DNA from: Diaphorobacter ruginosibacter
GTDB lineage: Bacteria > Pseudomonadota > Gammaproteobacteria > Burkholderiales > Burkholderiaceae_C
Assembly (NCBI RefSeq): GCF_014395975.1
Contig: NZ_CP060714.1
Coordinates: forward strand, 2,852,001 to 2,916,000
Length of the DNA stretch: 64,000 bases
Reading direction: 5' to 3'
Position numbers and translations under genes: made by a program. Shown here in pieces: positions 17,285-25,621 of the stretch. Each line of letters opens with the position of its first letter. The stretch's first letter is position 1. The notes under the pieces are model-generated. The model did no database searches. It worked only from the letters and a program-made list of their open reading frames with translations, and was not told where the DNA came from.

Positions 17285-18510
17285 TCATGAAGAAACATCC
17301 ATCCTGCACCGAATCTGATCGAGGTAATCCGCCCACCGCTGCATCATCCGCGAACGTTGGGCCAGATACTGTGTACGGTTGTAGGCGCGCCCGTTCGCGT
17401 CCTTCACGGCATGAGCCAACTGTGCCTCAATAATGATGGGATCGACCTCCAACCGTTCCGCCAGCATCGTCCGCGCCGTTGCCCTGAAGCCGTGCCAGGT
17501 CTGGATCTCAGGCGTATAGCCCATCGTGATCAACGCCGTGCGCACCGAGTTCTCCGAAATCGGCCGATCATGGTTACGCTCGCCCGGGAACACCAAGGCG
17601 CCACGTCCTGTCAATGGATGCAGCTCCCGGAGTATCGCCACCGCCTGGGTGGATAAGGGCACCAGATGCGGATCCCCATACTCCTTTCCCTCCTTGCCAC
17701 GCTTCATGCGGGCGGCAGGTATGGTCCAGAGAGCCCCATCCAGATCGACCTCAGCCCACGCCGCACCCCGAAGCTCGCCTGGACGCTGGAACAGAAGCGG
17801 AGCGAGCTGCAATGCGGCACGCACAATGAGCCCTCCCCTGTAGGCTTGGACGGCCCGCAGCAGCTCTCCCAACTTTTCAGGATCGGTGATGGCCGCGAAG
17901 TGCTTGCCGCGGTAGGGTGACAGCGCCCCTTCAGGTCGCCAGTGATGTCACGCTCCACCCTCCCTGTGGCCACTCCATAGCGCCAGACCTGACGAGCTAC
18001 CATCAGCCCACGATCAGCCGTCTCCATTGCCCCGCGTGCCTCGATCTTTCGCAAGGTCGCCAACAACTCCACCGGCTCGATGTCAGCTTGCCGGCGATCA
18101 CCCAGCCAGGGGAACAGATCCCGCTCCAACTGCCGCAGTACACGAACCGCATGGGTGTCACTCCACTGGGCCTTCTGCTTGCTAAACCACTCCAGAGCAA
18201 CGACCTTGAAGGTGTCGCCCTCCGGGTTCATGGCCTTGAGCTTCTCGACCCTACGAACCTGGACCGGGTCCACCCCCGTGGACTTCTGCAGCCTGGCCAC
18301 ATCCCGGGCCTTGCGCGCCGCCGTCAGGCTGACCGCGGGGTAGCTGCCTAGCGCCATCCGCCCTTCCTTGCCGTTGTACCGGTACTTCCAGAACCAGCGC
18401 TTGGATCCAGCAGGGGAAATCTCCAGGTACAGGCCTCCCGAGTCGGCCAAGCGTTCTCGCTTGGCGTCGGGGGAACAAACAGCGTTTCGGCACTTCATAT
18501 CGGTCAGCAT
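17285..18510 (-). pseudogene. Frameshifted P4-type tyrosine integrase
   Basis: The N-terminal frame (18510 to about 17927) has the DUF4102 domain (GGLYLEISPAGSKRWFWKYR, RMALGSYPAVSL) and the SAM-like core-binding domain. The C-terminal frame (down to 17285) has the catalytic domain with QRPGELRGAAW, TWHGFRATARTM and the Tyr in RAYNRTQYLAQR. The frames join at a GGGG run (minus strand; 17926-17929). One more G would restore DLKGALSPYRGKHFAAIT, the expected family sequence, so this is a single-base deletion. AGGAG lies ten bases before the ATG. P4-type integrases recombine islands into tRNA or tmRNA ends, and ssrA is adjacent. Confidence 0.85.
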
Positions 18511-18613
18511 GGGGGAACAACTCCTGAGACTTTTGGGCCTTTCTCCCTCGAGAACGGGGGAACAACTGCCTAAATTCTACGATTTTTTGCCCTGTTCCCC
18601 CATTTGTTCCCCC
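18469..18613. repeat. Five GGGGGAACAA motifs, probable integrase arm-type sites
   Basis: GGGGGAACAA occurs at 18469-18478, 18511-18520 and 18556-18565 in direct orientation about 42-45 bp apart. It occurs inverted at 18592-18601 (one mismatch) and 18604-18613. The array straddles the integrase start and points toward the ssrA end. Repeated short motifs beside the attachment site are the usual form of arm-type binding sites for P4-like integrases. The second copy lies between the integrase ribosome binding site and its start codon, so binding could also repress the gene. Confidence 0.6.
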
Positions 18614-18680
18614 ACTCCACTCCGGCAGTTAGCGAATCTCCTCGGACGGCAATAAACACTAACTCATTGATTTTTCAAAG

Positions 18681-18712
18681 AAAAAAAGCGTTCACCGGAT
18701 ATTGGTGAACGC
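18681..18712 (-). terminator. Intrinsic terminator of ssrA
   Basis: A 9-bp perfect stem (GCGTTCACC 18688-18696, GGTGAACGC 18704-18712) is followed on the minus strand by seven U residues (18681-18687). It sits 15 bp past the tmRNA 3' end. Confidence 0.85.
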
Positions 18713-18727
18713 CTTTGGACGTTATGG

Positions 18728-19106
18728 TGGTGGAGCTGGCGGGAATTGAACCCGCGTCCGCAAGCCTTCTTCGGGCAGATCTACATGTTTAGCGTTCTGA
18801 TTTGAGTCTCGCCTTCAAAGACGCGCAGGCGCACGCTTCAGTGAAAGCCAGCCCCCTTGGATCTCGCCATGCACCAAGGAGCCCGGTGCACGGCCAGCTG
18901 ATGTGAATTCCTTTGCAGCCGGGAGGTATTGCTACCCCCTTGCCCAGCCCATCAGCGTGCTGTTGCAAAGCTCACCGGTATTTAAGCGGCGAGTGCGAAA
19001 CGTTCGTCGTTTGCAGTTAGTTTTTTGAATGGAGATTTACGAGCGTCACTCAAGCTCGACATGCACCACGCCGATTCCGAACCCACGTCGAAACCGGGGC
19101 AGCCCC
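18728..19106 (-). ncRNA. ssrA: tmRNA (transfer-messenger RNA)
   Basis: 379 nt. The 5' end GGGGCTGCCCCGG pairs with the 3' CAGCTCCACCA to form the tRNA-like acceptor stem, and the T arm GGGTTCAATTCCC is present. The internal reading frame encodes the proteolysis tag ANDERFALAA followed by TAA (complement of 18983-19015), a betaproteobacterial type of tag. tmRNA rescues ribosomes stalled on broken messages. Its 3' end is a frequent island insertion point; here the frameshifted integrase gene starts about 220 bp downstream. Confidence 0.97.
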
Positions 19107-19118
19107 ATGCGTGCTATT

Positions 19119-19790
19119 TTAGTCCGGATTCAGCAACTTCAAGAGTTCGAGGGGAGATTCGATCAAGAAATCTGCACCCCAGGCCTTCGGGCCGGCGTTT
19201 TCGCCGAGGTAACCATAGCCTGCCGCGACGGTCAGCATGCCGGCGGCCTTGCCGCCGATGATGTCGCGTTCATCGTCGCCCACGTAGACGCACTGGGACG
19301 GATCGACTTGGATGCGCCTGGCCGCCTCCAGCAGAGGCTCCGGATGGGGCTTGGCGTGCGGAGTGGTGTCGCCGCTCACCACGGCACCAGCCGTTGCGAA
19401 CAGGGGCATGCGCTGGACGATCAGCGAGGTGAAGCGCGTCGCCTTGTTGGTGACGACGCCCCAGGGCATGGAGCGCGCCACCAATGCGTCGATCAGCTGC
19501 TGCACGCCGTCGAACTGGAAGGTGTTTTCGTGAATGCGGGCTTCGTAATTATCAAAAAACTCTTCCCGCAATACAGGAAAGTCCGGATGCTCCGGCGTCA
19601 TGCCAAAACCCACCTTCAGCATACCCCGCGCACCGGCGCCCGCCATGTGCCGATAGTCTTCGATCGGCAACGATGGCATGCCGCGTGCCACGCGGAGCAT
19701 GTCCGCGGCAGCGCCGAGATCTGGGGCGCTGTCGATCAGGGTGCCGTCCAGGTCGAACAGGACGGCTCGGATATTCTTCAAATCAGGCAT
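19119..19790 (-). CDS. gph: Phosphoglycolate phosphatase
   Basis: 223 residues of the HAD superfamily. Motif I FDLDGTLIDSAPDL supplies the nucleophilic Asp, motif II is VVTNKA, motif III is KPHPEPL and motif IV VGDDERDIIGGKAAGM. The closest family is Gph, which dephosphorylates 2-phosphoglycolate from DNA repair or oxygenase activity. A GTG nine bases upstream (19799) is an alternative start; neither has a clear ribosome binding site. It follows ubiG closely, with a tetranucleotide-like repeat tract between them, and is probably co-transcribed with it. Confidence 0.9.
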   Translation of the reverse strand: MPDLKNIRAVLFDLDGTLIDSAPDLGAAADMLRVARGMPSLPIEDYRHMAGAGARGMLKVGFGMTPEHPDFPVLREEFFDNYEARIHENTFQFDGVQQLIDALVARSMPWGVVTNKATRFTSLIVQRMPLFATAGAVVSGDTTPHAKPHPEPLLEAARRIQVDPSQCVYVGDDERDIIGGKAAGMLTVAAGYGYLGENAGPKAWGADFLIESPLELLKLLNPD

Positions 19791-19800
19791 GGGGTGCACG

Positions 19801-19838
19801 CATCCATTCGTTCATTTACTCGTTCGTTCATTCATCCA
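19801..19838. repeat. Degenerate tetranucleotide tract between ubiG and gph
   Basis: The plus strand reads as successive TTCG/TTCA/TTTA/CTCG units (about nine) directly after the ubiG stop codon and just before the gph start. On the coding strand it is a GAAC/GAAT-rich run. It occupies the place where the gph ribosome binding site should lie. Confidence 0.5.
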
Positions 19839-19840
19839 CT

Positions 19841-20554
19841 TCAGGCCAGGGGGCGGCGGGTTGCGAACATGTAGTTCACGCCCGTGTCGTCGTTGAGCCA
19901 GTAGCGGTTGCTGATGGGGTTGAATTGCAGGCCCTTGGTCTGCAGAACGTCGAGTCCCGCAGCACGGCAGGCAGCCGCCAGCTCGCTCGGGCGGATCATC
20001 TTGGCGTACTCGTGCGTGCCCTTGGGCAGCATCTTCAACACATATTCCGCGCCGACGATCGCCAGCATGAATGCCTTGGCATTGCGGTTGATGGTGGAGA
20101 AGAACACCCAGCCACCCGGCTTGACCAGACGCGCGCACGCGGCCACCACCGAGTTGGGATCGGGCACATGTTCCAGCATTTCCATGCAGGTGACGGTATC
20201 GAAGGAGCCGGGGCGCTCTTCCGCCAGGGCTTCCACCGCCACCTCGCGGTATTCGATGTCAGGCGTCTGCGTCTCCAGTGCGTGAAGCTGGGCCACGCGC
20301 AGGGCCTTGGTGGCCAGGTCGATGCCGAGCACCCTGGCGCCGCGGCGTGCCATGGAATCCGCAAGAATGCCTCCGCCGCAACCTACGTCGAGAACACGTT
20401 CGCCGCGCAAAGGTGAAATTTGGTCAATCCAGTCCAACCGGAGCGGATTGATCTGATGCAGAGGACGAAACTCGCTCTCGGGATCCCACCAACGATGAGC
20501 CAGTTCGGAAAATTTGGCCAGTTCGGCCGGATCGGCATTCACGGATTCAGTCAT
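19841..20554 (-). CDS. ubiG: Ubiquinone biosynthesis O-methyltransferase UbiG
   Basis: 237 residues. The N-terminus FSELAHRWWDPESEFRPLHQINPLRL is the UbiG signature, followed by the SAM-binding motif VLDVGCGGGILADSMA and GIDLATKALRVAQ. UbiG performs both O-methylation steps in ubiquinone synthesis at the inner membrane. The start was chosen to match the family (MTESVNADPAELAKF); a further ten upstream residues are possible but unlike the family. The gene pair ubiG-gph is common in proteobacteria. Confidence 0.95.
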   Translation of the reverse strand: MTESVNADPAELAKFSELAHRWWDPESEFRPLHQINPLRLDWIDQISPLRGERVLDVGCGGGILADSMARRGARVLGIDLATKALRVAQLHALETQTPDIEYREVAVEALAEERPGSFDTVTCMEMLEHVPDPNSVVAACARLVKPGGWVFFSTINRNAKAFMLAIVGAEYVLKMLPKGTHEYAKMIRPSELAAACRAAGLDVLQTKGLQFNPISNRYWLNDDTGVNYMFATRRPLA

Positions 20555-20626
20555 GCCAGCATTCTCACCGATTCGCGGCGGCAAATACAGGAAGAGGCCT
20601 GATGCAGGCCGATCAGACAGGCATAA

Positions 20627-20652
20627 AAAAAGCCCCTCGAGAGGGGCTTTTT
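20627..20652. terminator. Bidirectional intrinsic terminator between ompA and ubiG
   Basis: AGCCCCTC (20631-20638) pairs perfectly with GAGGGGCT (20641-20648) and is flanked by A runs on the left and T runs on the right, so it works in both directions. It ends the minus-strand ompA transcript. Confidence 0.85.
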
Positions 20653-20668
20653 ACTGCGATCCGTGGGA

Positions 20669-21334
20669 TCACTTGGCGGCTTGCGTGCCCACCACTTCGA
20701 TTTCCACGCGACGGTTCTTGGCGCGGCCAGCTGCAGTCTTGTTGTCTGCAACAGGTTGCTTCTCGCCCTTGCCTTCGGTGTAAACGCGGTTCTTTTCGAT
20801 GCCCTTGGACACCAGATACGCCTTCACAGCTTCTGCACGGCGAACCGACAGCTTCTGGTTGTATGCATCGCTACCAACGGAGTCGGTGTGACCCACGGCG
20901 ATGATGACTTCCAGGTTGATGCCCTTGACCTTGGAGACCAGGTCGTCCAGCTTGGCCTTGCCTTCTGGCTTCAAAACAGACTTGTCGAAGTCGAAGAAAG
21001 CGTCGGCAGCGTAGGTCACCTTCTGGGCAGCTGCAGGCTGTGGTGCCGGAGCAGGCTTGGCGGCTTCAGCAGGAGCTGGGGCGGCCACGGCAGGTGCTGG
21101 AGCAGCAACAGCCTTTTGCAGAGCGCCGTCGCAACCTTCAGCTGCAGTAGCAGGCGTCCAGTTGGCATCGCGCCAGCACAGTTCGTTGGTGCCGTTCTTC
21201 CAGACCAGCTCGCCAGTACCGTTTTGCCAGTTATCGACAACCTTGCCACCATCAGCTGCCTTCACTTGAGCGCCAGCAGATGTAGCGAGCACGGCAGAGG
21301 CCAACAACATCGCCACTTTGTTCAGTTTCTTCAT
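20669..21334 (-). CDS. ompA: OmpA family outer-membrane protein
   Basis: 221 residues; the ATG has an AGGAG site. A signal peptide covers about residues 1-22 (MKKLNKVAMLLASAVLATSAGA). A short region with a Cys pair (NELCWRDANW, EGCDGALQ) follows, then an Ala/Pro-rich linker of about 35 residues and a C-terminal OmpA/Pal domain (DAFFDFDKSVLKPEGKAKLD, HTDSVGSDAYNQKLSVRRAEAV, NRRVEIEV). It lacks the eight-stranded barrel of enteric OmpA. This short form is the usual betaproteobacterial type and anchors the outer membrane to peptidoglycan. Confidence 0.93.
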   Translation of the reverse strand: MKKLNKVAMLLASAVLATSAGAQVKAADGGKVVDNWQNGTGELVWKNGTNELCWRDANWTPATAAEGCDGALQKAVAAPAPAVAAPAPAEAAKPAPAPQPAAAQKVTYAADAFFDFDKSVLKPEGKAKLDDLVSKVKGINLEVIIAVGHTDSVGSDAYNQKLSVRRAEAVKAYLVSKGIEKNRVYTEGKGEKQPVADNKTAAGRAKNRRVEIEVVGTQAAK

Positions 21335-21559
21335 GGTTCTCCTCTTGGGGAAAAAGCCGCAGCCGCGCTGCGAATCATGGACGTCGTCAGTGACCATCAC
21401 TAAGAACGTTGGAAACGATTGTGCCATACGTAACATCCTCTGGTCTGCAGATGAGGGCTACGAACGGTAGGACAAAAGCGCAATACCCCGTGTTATGTTG
21501 CCAGCACGCAACACGGCGTTGCACCTAAAATGACCGTTTCCGATGTCGTCCGAGTTGTC

Positions 21560-24229
21560 ATGACCCAGTTTGCCAAAGAAACTTTGCCTATCAGCCTCGA
21601 AGAGGAAATGCGACGCAGTTACCTCGATTACGCCATGAGCGTGATTGTCGGTCGCGCCCTCCCCGATGCCCGCGATGGCCTCAAGCCCGTGCACAGGCGA
21701 GTTCTGTTTGCGATGCACGAGCTCAACAACGATTGGAATCGGCCTTATAAGAAGTCGGCCCGTATCGTCGGCGACGTGATCGGTAAATATCACCCTCACG
21801 GTGACAGTGCCGTCTATGACACCATCGTTCGCATGGCGCAGGATTTTTCACTGCGCCATATGCTCGTGGACGGCCAGGGTAATTTCGGCTCGGTCGACGG
21901 CGACAACGCTGCCGCGATGCGATACACCGAAATCCGCCTCGCGAAAATCGCGCATGAAATGCTGGCGGATATCGACAAGGAAACCGTTGATTTCGGCCCC
22001 AACTACGACGGCAGCGAGCAGGAACCCCTGGTGCTGCCGAGCCGCCTGCCCAATCTGCTGGTGAACGGTTCGGCGGGTATTGCCGTGGGCATGGCAACCA
22101 ACATCCCCCCGCACAACCTCAACGAGGTGGTGGATGCCTGCCTGCACATGCTGCGCAACCCCGAGGCGACGATCGATGAGCTCATGGAGATCATCCCCGC
22201 GCCCGACTTCCCCACCGCCGGCATCATCTACGGCATCCAGGGCGTGAAGGAAGGCTACCGCACGGGCCGTGGCCGCGTGGTCATGCGCGCCAAGGTGCAT
22301 TTCGAGGACATCGACAAGGGCCAGCGCCAGTCGATCATCGTCGACGAGCTTCCCTACCAGGTCAACAAGAAGACGCTGCAGGAGCGCATGGCCGAGCTCG
22401 TGCACGAGAAGAAGATCGAGGGCATCAGCCACATCCAGGACGAATCCGACAAGTCCGGCATGCGCCTCGTCATCGAGCTCAAGCGCGGCGAAGTGCCCGA
22501 GGTGGTGCTCAACAATCTGTACAAGCAGACGCAGCTGCAGGACACGTTCGGCATGAACATGGTGGCGCTGGTCGACGGCCAGCCCAAGCTGTGCAACCTG
22601 CGCGAGCTGATCGTCGTCTTCCTGCAGCACCGCCGCGAAGTGGTCACGCGCCGCACGGTGTTCGAGCTGCGCAAGGCACGCGACCGCGGCCATGTGCTGG
22701 AAGGCCTGGCGGTGGCGCTGGCCAACATCGACGAATTCATCCGCATCATCCGTGAATCGCCCACCCCGCCGGTCGCCAAGGCCGAGCTGATGACCCGTTC
22801 ATGGGACAGTACGCTGGTGCGCGAGATGCTGACCCGCACGCGCGAAGACGGCGGCGTGGTGAGCGCCGACGACTACCGCCCCGAGGGCCTGGAGCGCGAG
22901 TTCGGCATGCAGGCGGACGGCCTCTACCGCCTCTCGGAAACACAGGCGCAGGAAATCCTGCAGATGCGACTGCAGCGCCTCACGGGCCTCGAGCAGGACA
23001 AGATCGTTGCCGAGTACAAGGAAGTCATGGCGGTCATCGAAGACCTGCTGGACATCCTGGCCAAGCCCGAGCGCGTCTCCATCATCATTGGCGAGGAGCT
23101 CACCGCGCTGAAGGCCGAGTTCGGCCAGACCAAGCTGGGCGCGCGCCGCAGCGAGATCGAGCACAGCGCGCAAGACCTCTCCACCGAGGACCTGATCACG
23201 CCCACCGACATGGTGGTCACGCTCTCGCACTCGGGCTACATCAAGAGCCAGCCGCTGTCCGAGTACCGCTCGCAAAAGCGTGGCGGACGCGGCAAGCAGG
23301 CGACGGCAACCAAGGAAGACGACTGGATCGACCAGCTCTTCATCGCCAATACACACGACTACCTGCTGTGCTTCTCGAACAAGGGCCGCCTGTACTGGCT
23401 CAAGGTCTGGGAAGTGCCGGCCGGCTCGCGCGGCTCGCGCGGCCGCCCCATCGTCAACATGTTCCCGCTGCAGGACGGCGAGAAGATCAACGTGGTGCTG
23501 CCGCTCACGGGCGAATACCGCAGCTTCCCTGCCGACCACTATGTGTTCATGGCCACCAGCATGGGCACCGTGAAGAAGACGGCGCTCGACGAGTTCAGCA
23601 ACCCGCGCAAGGCCGGCATCATTGCCGTGGGCCTCGACGAGGGCGATTTCCTGATCGGCGCCGCGCTGACCGATGGCAAGCATGACGTGATGCTGTTCAG
23701 CGATGGTGGCAAGGCCGTGCGCTTCGACGAGAACGACGTGCGCCCCATGGGCCGCAATGCACGCGGCGTGCGCGGCATGAACATTGACGAGAGCCAGAGC
23801 GTGATCGCGATGCTCGTGGCCGATGCCGAATCGACCGAGGGCGGCGAAGGCAGCACCAGCGCCCAGAGCGTGCTGACAGCGACCGAGAATGGCTATGGCA
23901 AGCGCACGCACATCAGCGAATACACGCGCCACGGCCGTGGCACGAAGGGCATGATCGCCATCCAGCAGTCCGAGCGCAACGGCAAGGTGGTTGCCGCCAC
24001 GCTGGTGAGCACCGACGATGAAATCATGCTGATCACCGACACGGGCGTCCTGGTGCGCACGCGCGTCGGCGAGATCCGCGAGATGGGACGCGCGACCCAG
24101 GGCGTGACGCTGATTTCGCTGGATGACGGCGCCAAGCTCAGCGGCCTGCAGCGCATCGTCGAGAACGATGCCAATGCCGCAGAAACCGAAGGCGGCGAGG
24201 AAGGCGAGAGCACTCCCGGCGAGGCCTGA
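21560..24229 (+). CDS. gyrA: DNA gyrase subunit A
   Basis: 889 residues from the ATG that matches the family start (MTQFAKETLPISLEEEMR). The breakage-reunion domain contains the catalytic Tyr in AAAMRYTEIRL. The quinolone-resistance region reads HGDSAVYDTIVRMAQ, with the sensitive Ser and Asp. The C-terminal beta-pinwheel contains the GyrA box QKRGGRGK. An acidic tail (EGGEEGESTPGEA) closes the protein. The pinwheel carries a short insertion near ESTEGGEGSTSAQS. Gyrase introduces negative supercoils with GyrB. Confidence 0.98.
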   Translation: MTQFAKETLPISLEEEMRRSYLDYAMSVIVGRALPDARDGLKPVHRRVLFAMHELNNDWNRPYKKSARIVGDVIGKYHPHGDSAVYDTIVRMAQDFSLRHMLVDGQGNFGSVDGDNAAAMRYTEIRLAKIAHEMLADIDKETVDFGPNYDGSEQEPLVLPSRLPNLLVNGSAGIAVGMATNIPPHNLNEVVDACLHMLRNPEATIDELMEIIPAPDFPTAGIIYGIQGVKEGYRTGRGRVVMRAKVHFEDIDKGQRQSIIVDELPYQVNKKTLQERMAELVHEKKIEGISHIQDESDKSGMRLVIELKRGEVPEVVLNNLYKQTQLQDTFGMNMVALVDGQPKLCNLRELIVVFLQHRREVVTRRTVFELRKARDRGHVLEGLAVALANIDEFIRIIRESPTPPVAKAELMTRSWDSTLVREMLTRTREDGGVVSADDYRPEGLEREFGMQADGLYRLSETQAQEILQMRLQRLTGLEQDKIVAEYKEVMAVIEDLLDILAKPERVSIIIGEELTALKAEFGQTKLGARRSEIEHSAQDLSTEDLITPTDMVVTLSHSGYIKSQPLSEYRSQKRGGRGKQATATKEDDWIDQLFIANTHDYLLCFSNKGRLYWLKVWEVPAGSRGSRGRPIVNMFPLQDGEKINVVLPLTGEYRSFPADHYVFMATSMGTVKKTALDEFSNPRKAGIIAVGLDEGDFLIGAALTDGKHDVMLFSDGGKAVRFDENDVRPMGRNARGVRGMNIDESQSVIAMLVADAESTEGGEGSTSAQSVLTATENGYGKRTHISEYTRHGRGTKGMIAIQQSERNGKVVAATLVSTDDEIMLITDTGVLVRTRVGEIREMGRATQGVTLISLDDGAKLSGLQRIVENDANAAETEGGEEGESTPGEA

Positions 24230-24234
24230 GAGCA

Positions 24235-24397
24235 TGTTGACGATCTCCATGCGCTGAGATCGTCGACACGCTCAAGGCAGCATACGAAGCAGAGCCACTC
24301 ACTGCAGCCGCGATGCCCGGCGGCTGCCAACCGGAGCACCGATGCACAGTCCGGCCAGCGCATCGGTGCCTGCAGCGAAGGCTGCAATTTTCTTTTC
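24235..24397 (+). other. Three stem-loops between gyrA and serC, the last terminator-like
   Basis: A 13-bp stem with one mismatch (24235-24247 with 24256-24268) follows gyrA directly. A 10-bp perfect stem GCACCGATGC/GCATCGGTGC (24336-24345 with 24360-24369) comes next. Finally TGCAGC-GAAG-GCTGCA (24371-24386) is followed by ATTTTCTTTTCT, which has the form of an intrinsic terminator ending only 12 bases before the serC start codon. The first may end gyrA transcription; the last two could form an attenuator for serC. Confidence 0.5.
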
Positions 24398-24409
24398 TCA
24401 GGTTTGACG

Positions 24410-25519
24410 ATGAATCGCCCATACAACTTTTCTGCCGGTCCGGCAGCCATTCCCGAAGAAGTTCTGAAAACGGCCGCCGCCGAAATGCTCGATTGGCACG
24501 GCAGCGGAATGGGCGTGATGGAGATGAGCCACCGGGGCAAGGAATTCATCTCGATCTACGAAAAGGCGGAATCCGATTTCCGCGAGCTCATGGCCGTGCC
24601 GAGCGAGTTCAAGATCCTGTTCATGCAGGGTGGCGGCCTTGCCGAGAATGCGATCGTGCCGCTGAATCTCTCGCGCGGCGCCACCGTCGACTTCGTGGTG
24701 ACCGGCTCGTGGAGCCAGAAATCGCGCAAGGAAGCTGCCAAGTATGCTGCCGAGGTGCATACGGCGGCATCCGGCGAGGACAGCCACTTCACCACCCTGC
24801 CCGATCCCGCGACCTGGCAACTGAGCCGCGGCGCGAGCTACGTCCACGCCTGCACCAACGAGACGATCCACGGCGTGGAGTTCCAGCAGTTGCCCGATCT
24901 GAAGGCACTGGGCTGCGATGCCCCGCTGGCCATCGATTTTTCATCCCATGTGGCTTCGCGTCCCGTGGACTGGTCCAGGGTGGGTCTCGCCTTTGGCGGC
25001 GCGCAGAAGAACCTGGGCCCAGCCGGGCTCACGCTGGTCGTGGTGCGCGAAGACCTTCTCGGCCACGCCCTGCCCGCCTGCCCGAGTGCATTCGACTACA
25101 AGGTGGTTGCAGACAACCAGTCGATGTTCAACACGCCACCGACCTGGGGCATCTACATTGCCGGCCTCACGTTCCAGTGGCTCAAGGAACAGCGCGAAGG
25201 CCATGCCACCGGCGTTGCCGCCATGGAGCTTCGCAACGCGGCGAAGGCCAAGGCGCTGTATGACTTCATCGACACCTCCGACTTCTACGTGAACAAGGTG
25301 GCGGCCAACTGCCGCTCGCGCATGAACATTCCGTTCTTCCTGAACGACGAATCGCGCAACGACGCATTCCTTGCTGGCGCCAAGGCCAGCGGCCTGCTGC
25401 AGCTCAAGGGCCACAAGTCCGTGGGCGGCATGCGTGCAAGCCTGTACAACGCCATGCCCATGGCCGGCGTCGAGGCGCTCATCGCTTACATGCGAGAATT
25501 TGCGCAGAAGCACAGCTGA
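24410..25519 (+). CDS. serC: Phosphoserine aminotransferase
   Basis: 369 residues. The N-terminal YNFSAGPAAIPEEVL and the PLP-binding lysine in FGGAQKNLGPAGLT identify SerC, which converts 3-phosphohydroxypyruvate to phosphoserine and also serves pyridoxine synthesis. The ATG at 24410 has an AGG seven bases upstream; a TTG six bases earlier is less likely. It opens the serC-pheA-tyrA-aroA/cmk-rpsA run, the classic aromatic/serine supra-operon of proteobacteria. Confidence 0.97.
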   Translation: MNRPYNFSAGPAAIPEEVLKTAAAEMLDWHGSGMGVMEMSHRGKEFISIYEKAESDFRELMAVPSEFKILFMQGGGLAENAIVPLNLSRGATVDFVVTGSWSQKSRKEAAKYAAEVHTAASGEDSHFTTLPDPATWQLSRGASYVHACTNETIHGVEFQQLPDLKALGCDAPLAIDFSSHVASRPVDWSRVGLAFGGAQKNLGPAGLTLVVVREDLLGHALPACPSAFDYKVVADNQSMFNTPPTWGIYIAGLTFQWLKEQREGHATGVAAMELRNAAKAKALYDFIDTSDFYVNKVAANCRSRMNIPFFLNDESRNDAFLAGAKASGLLQLKGHKSVGGMRASLYNAMPMAGVEALIAYMREFAQKHS

Positions 25520-25621
25520 TCCTTGCGCCCCTGGTGCCGCCGCCCAAAGCGCCGAGCACCAAGCGCCGCGCGACGCCCGCGGCAACCCCGATACCACACA
25601 CACGACAAGACAACCGCTCCG

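Noticed and set aside
4369..18728. Intact prophage
   Set aside because: There are no capsid, tail, terminase, lysis or replication genes; only an integrase and defence-type genes, so a genomic island is the better description.
4369..18728. Direct repeat of the ssrA 3' end marking the far end of the island
   Set aside because: By eye I could not find a second copy of the tmRNA 3' sequence (for example GGAGCTGGCGGGAATT) in the window. AATTGAACCTGCCG near 10069 is too short a match to count. The left boundary stays undefined.
21800..21835. Quinolone-resistance mutation in gyrA
   Set aside because: The region reads HGDSAVYDT, with the susceptible Ser and Asp.
22799..24250. Long minus-strand open frame of 483 codons opposite gyrA
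   Set aside because: It is a mirror frame of a high-GC gene, with no domain-like sequence, and lies wholly inside gyrA. The same applies to long frames opposite mrpD (37686-39527), mrpA (35258-37015) and the oxoprolinase gene (41147-42754).
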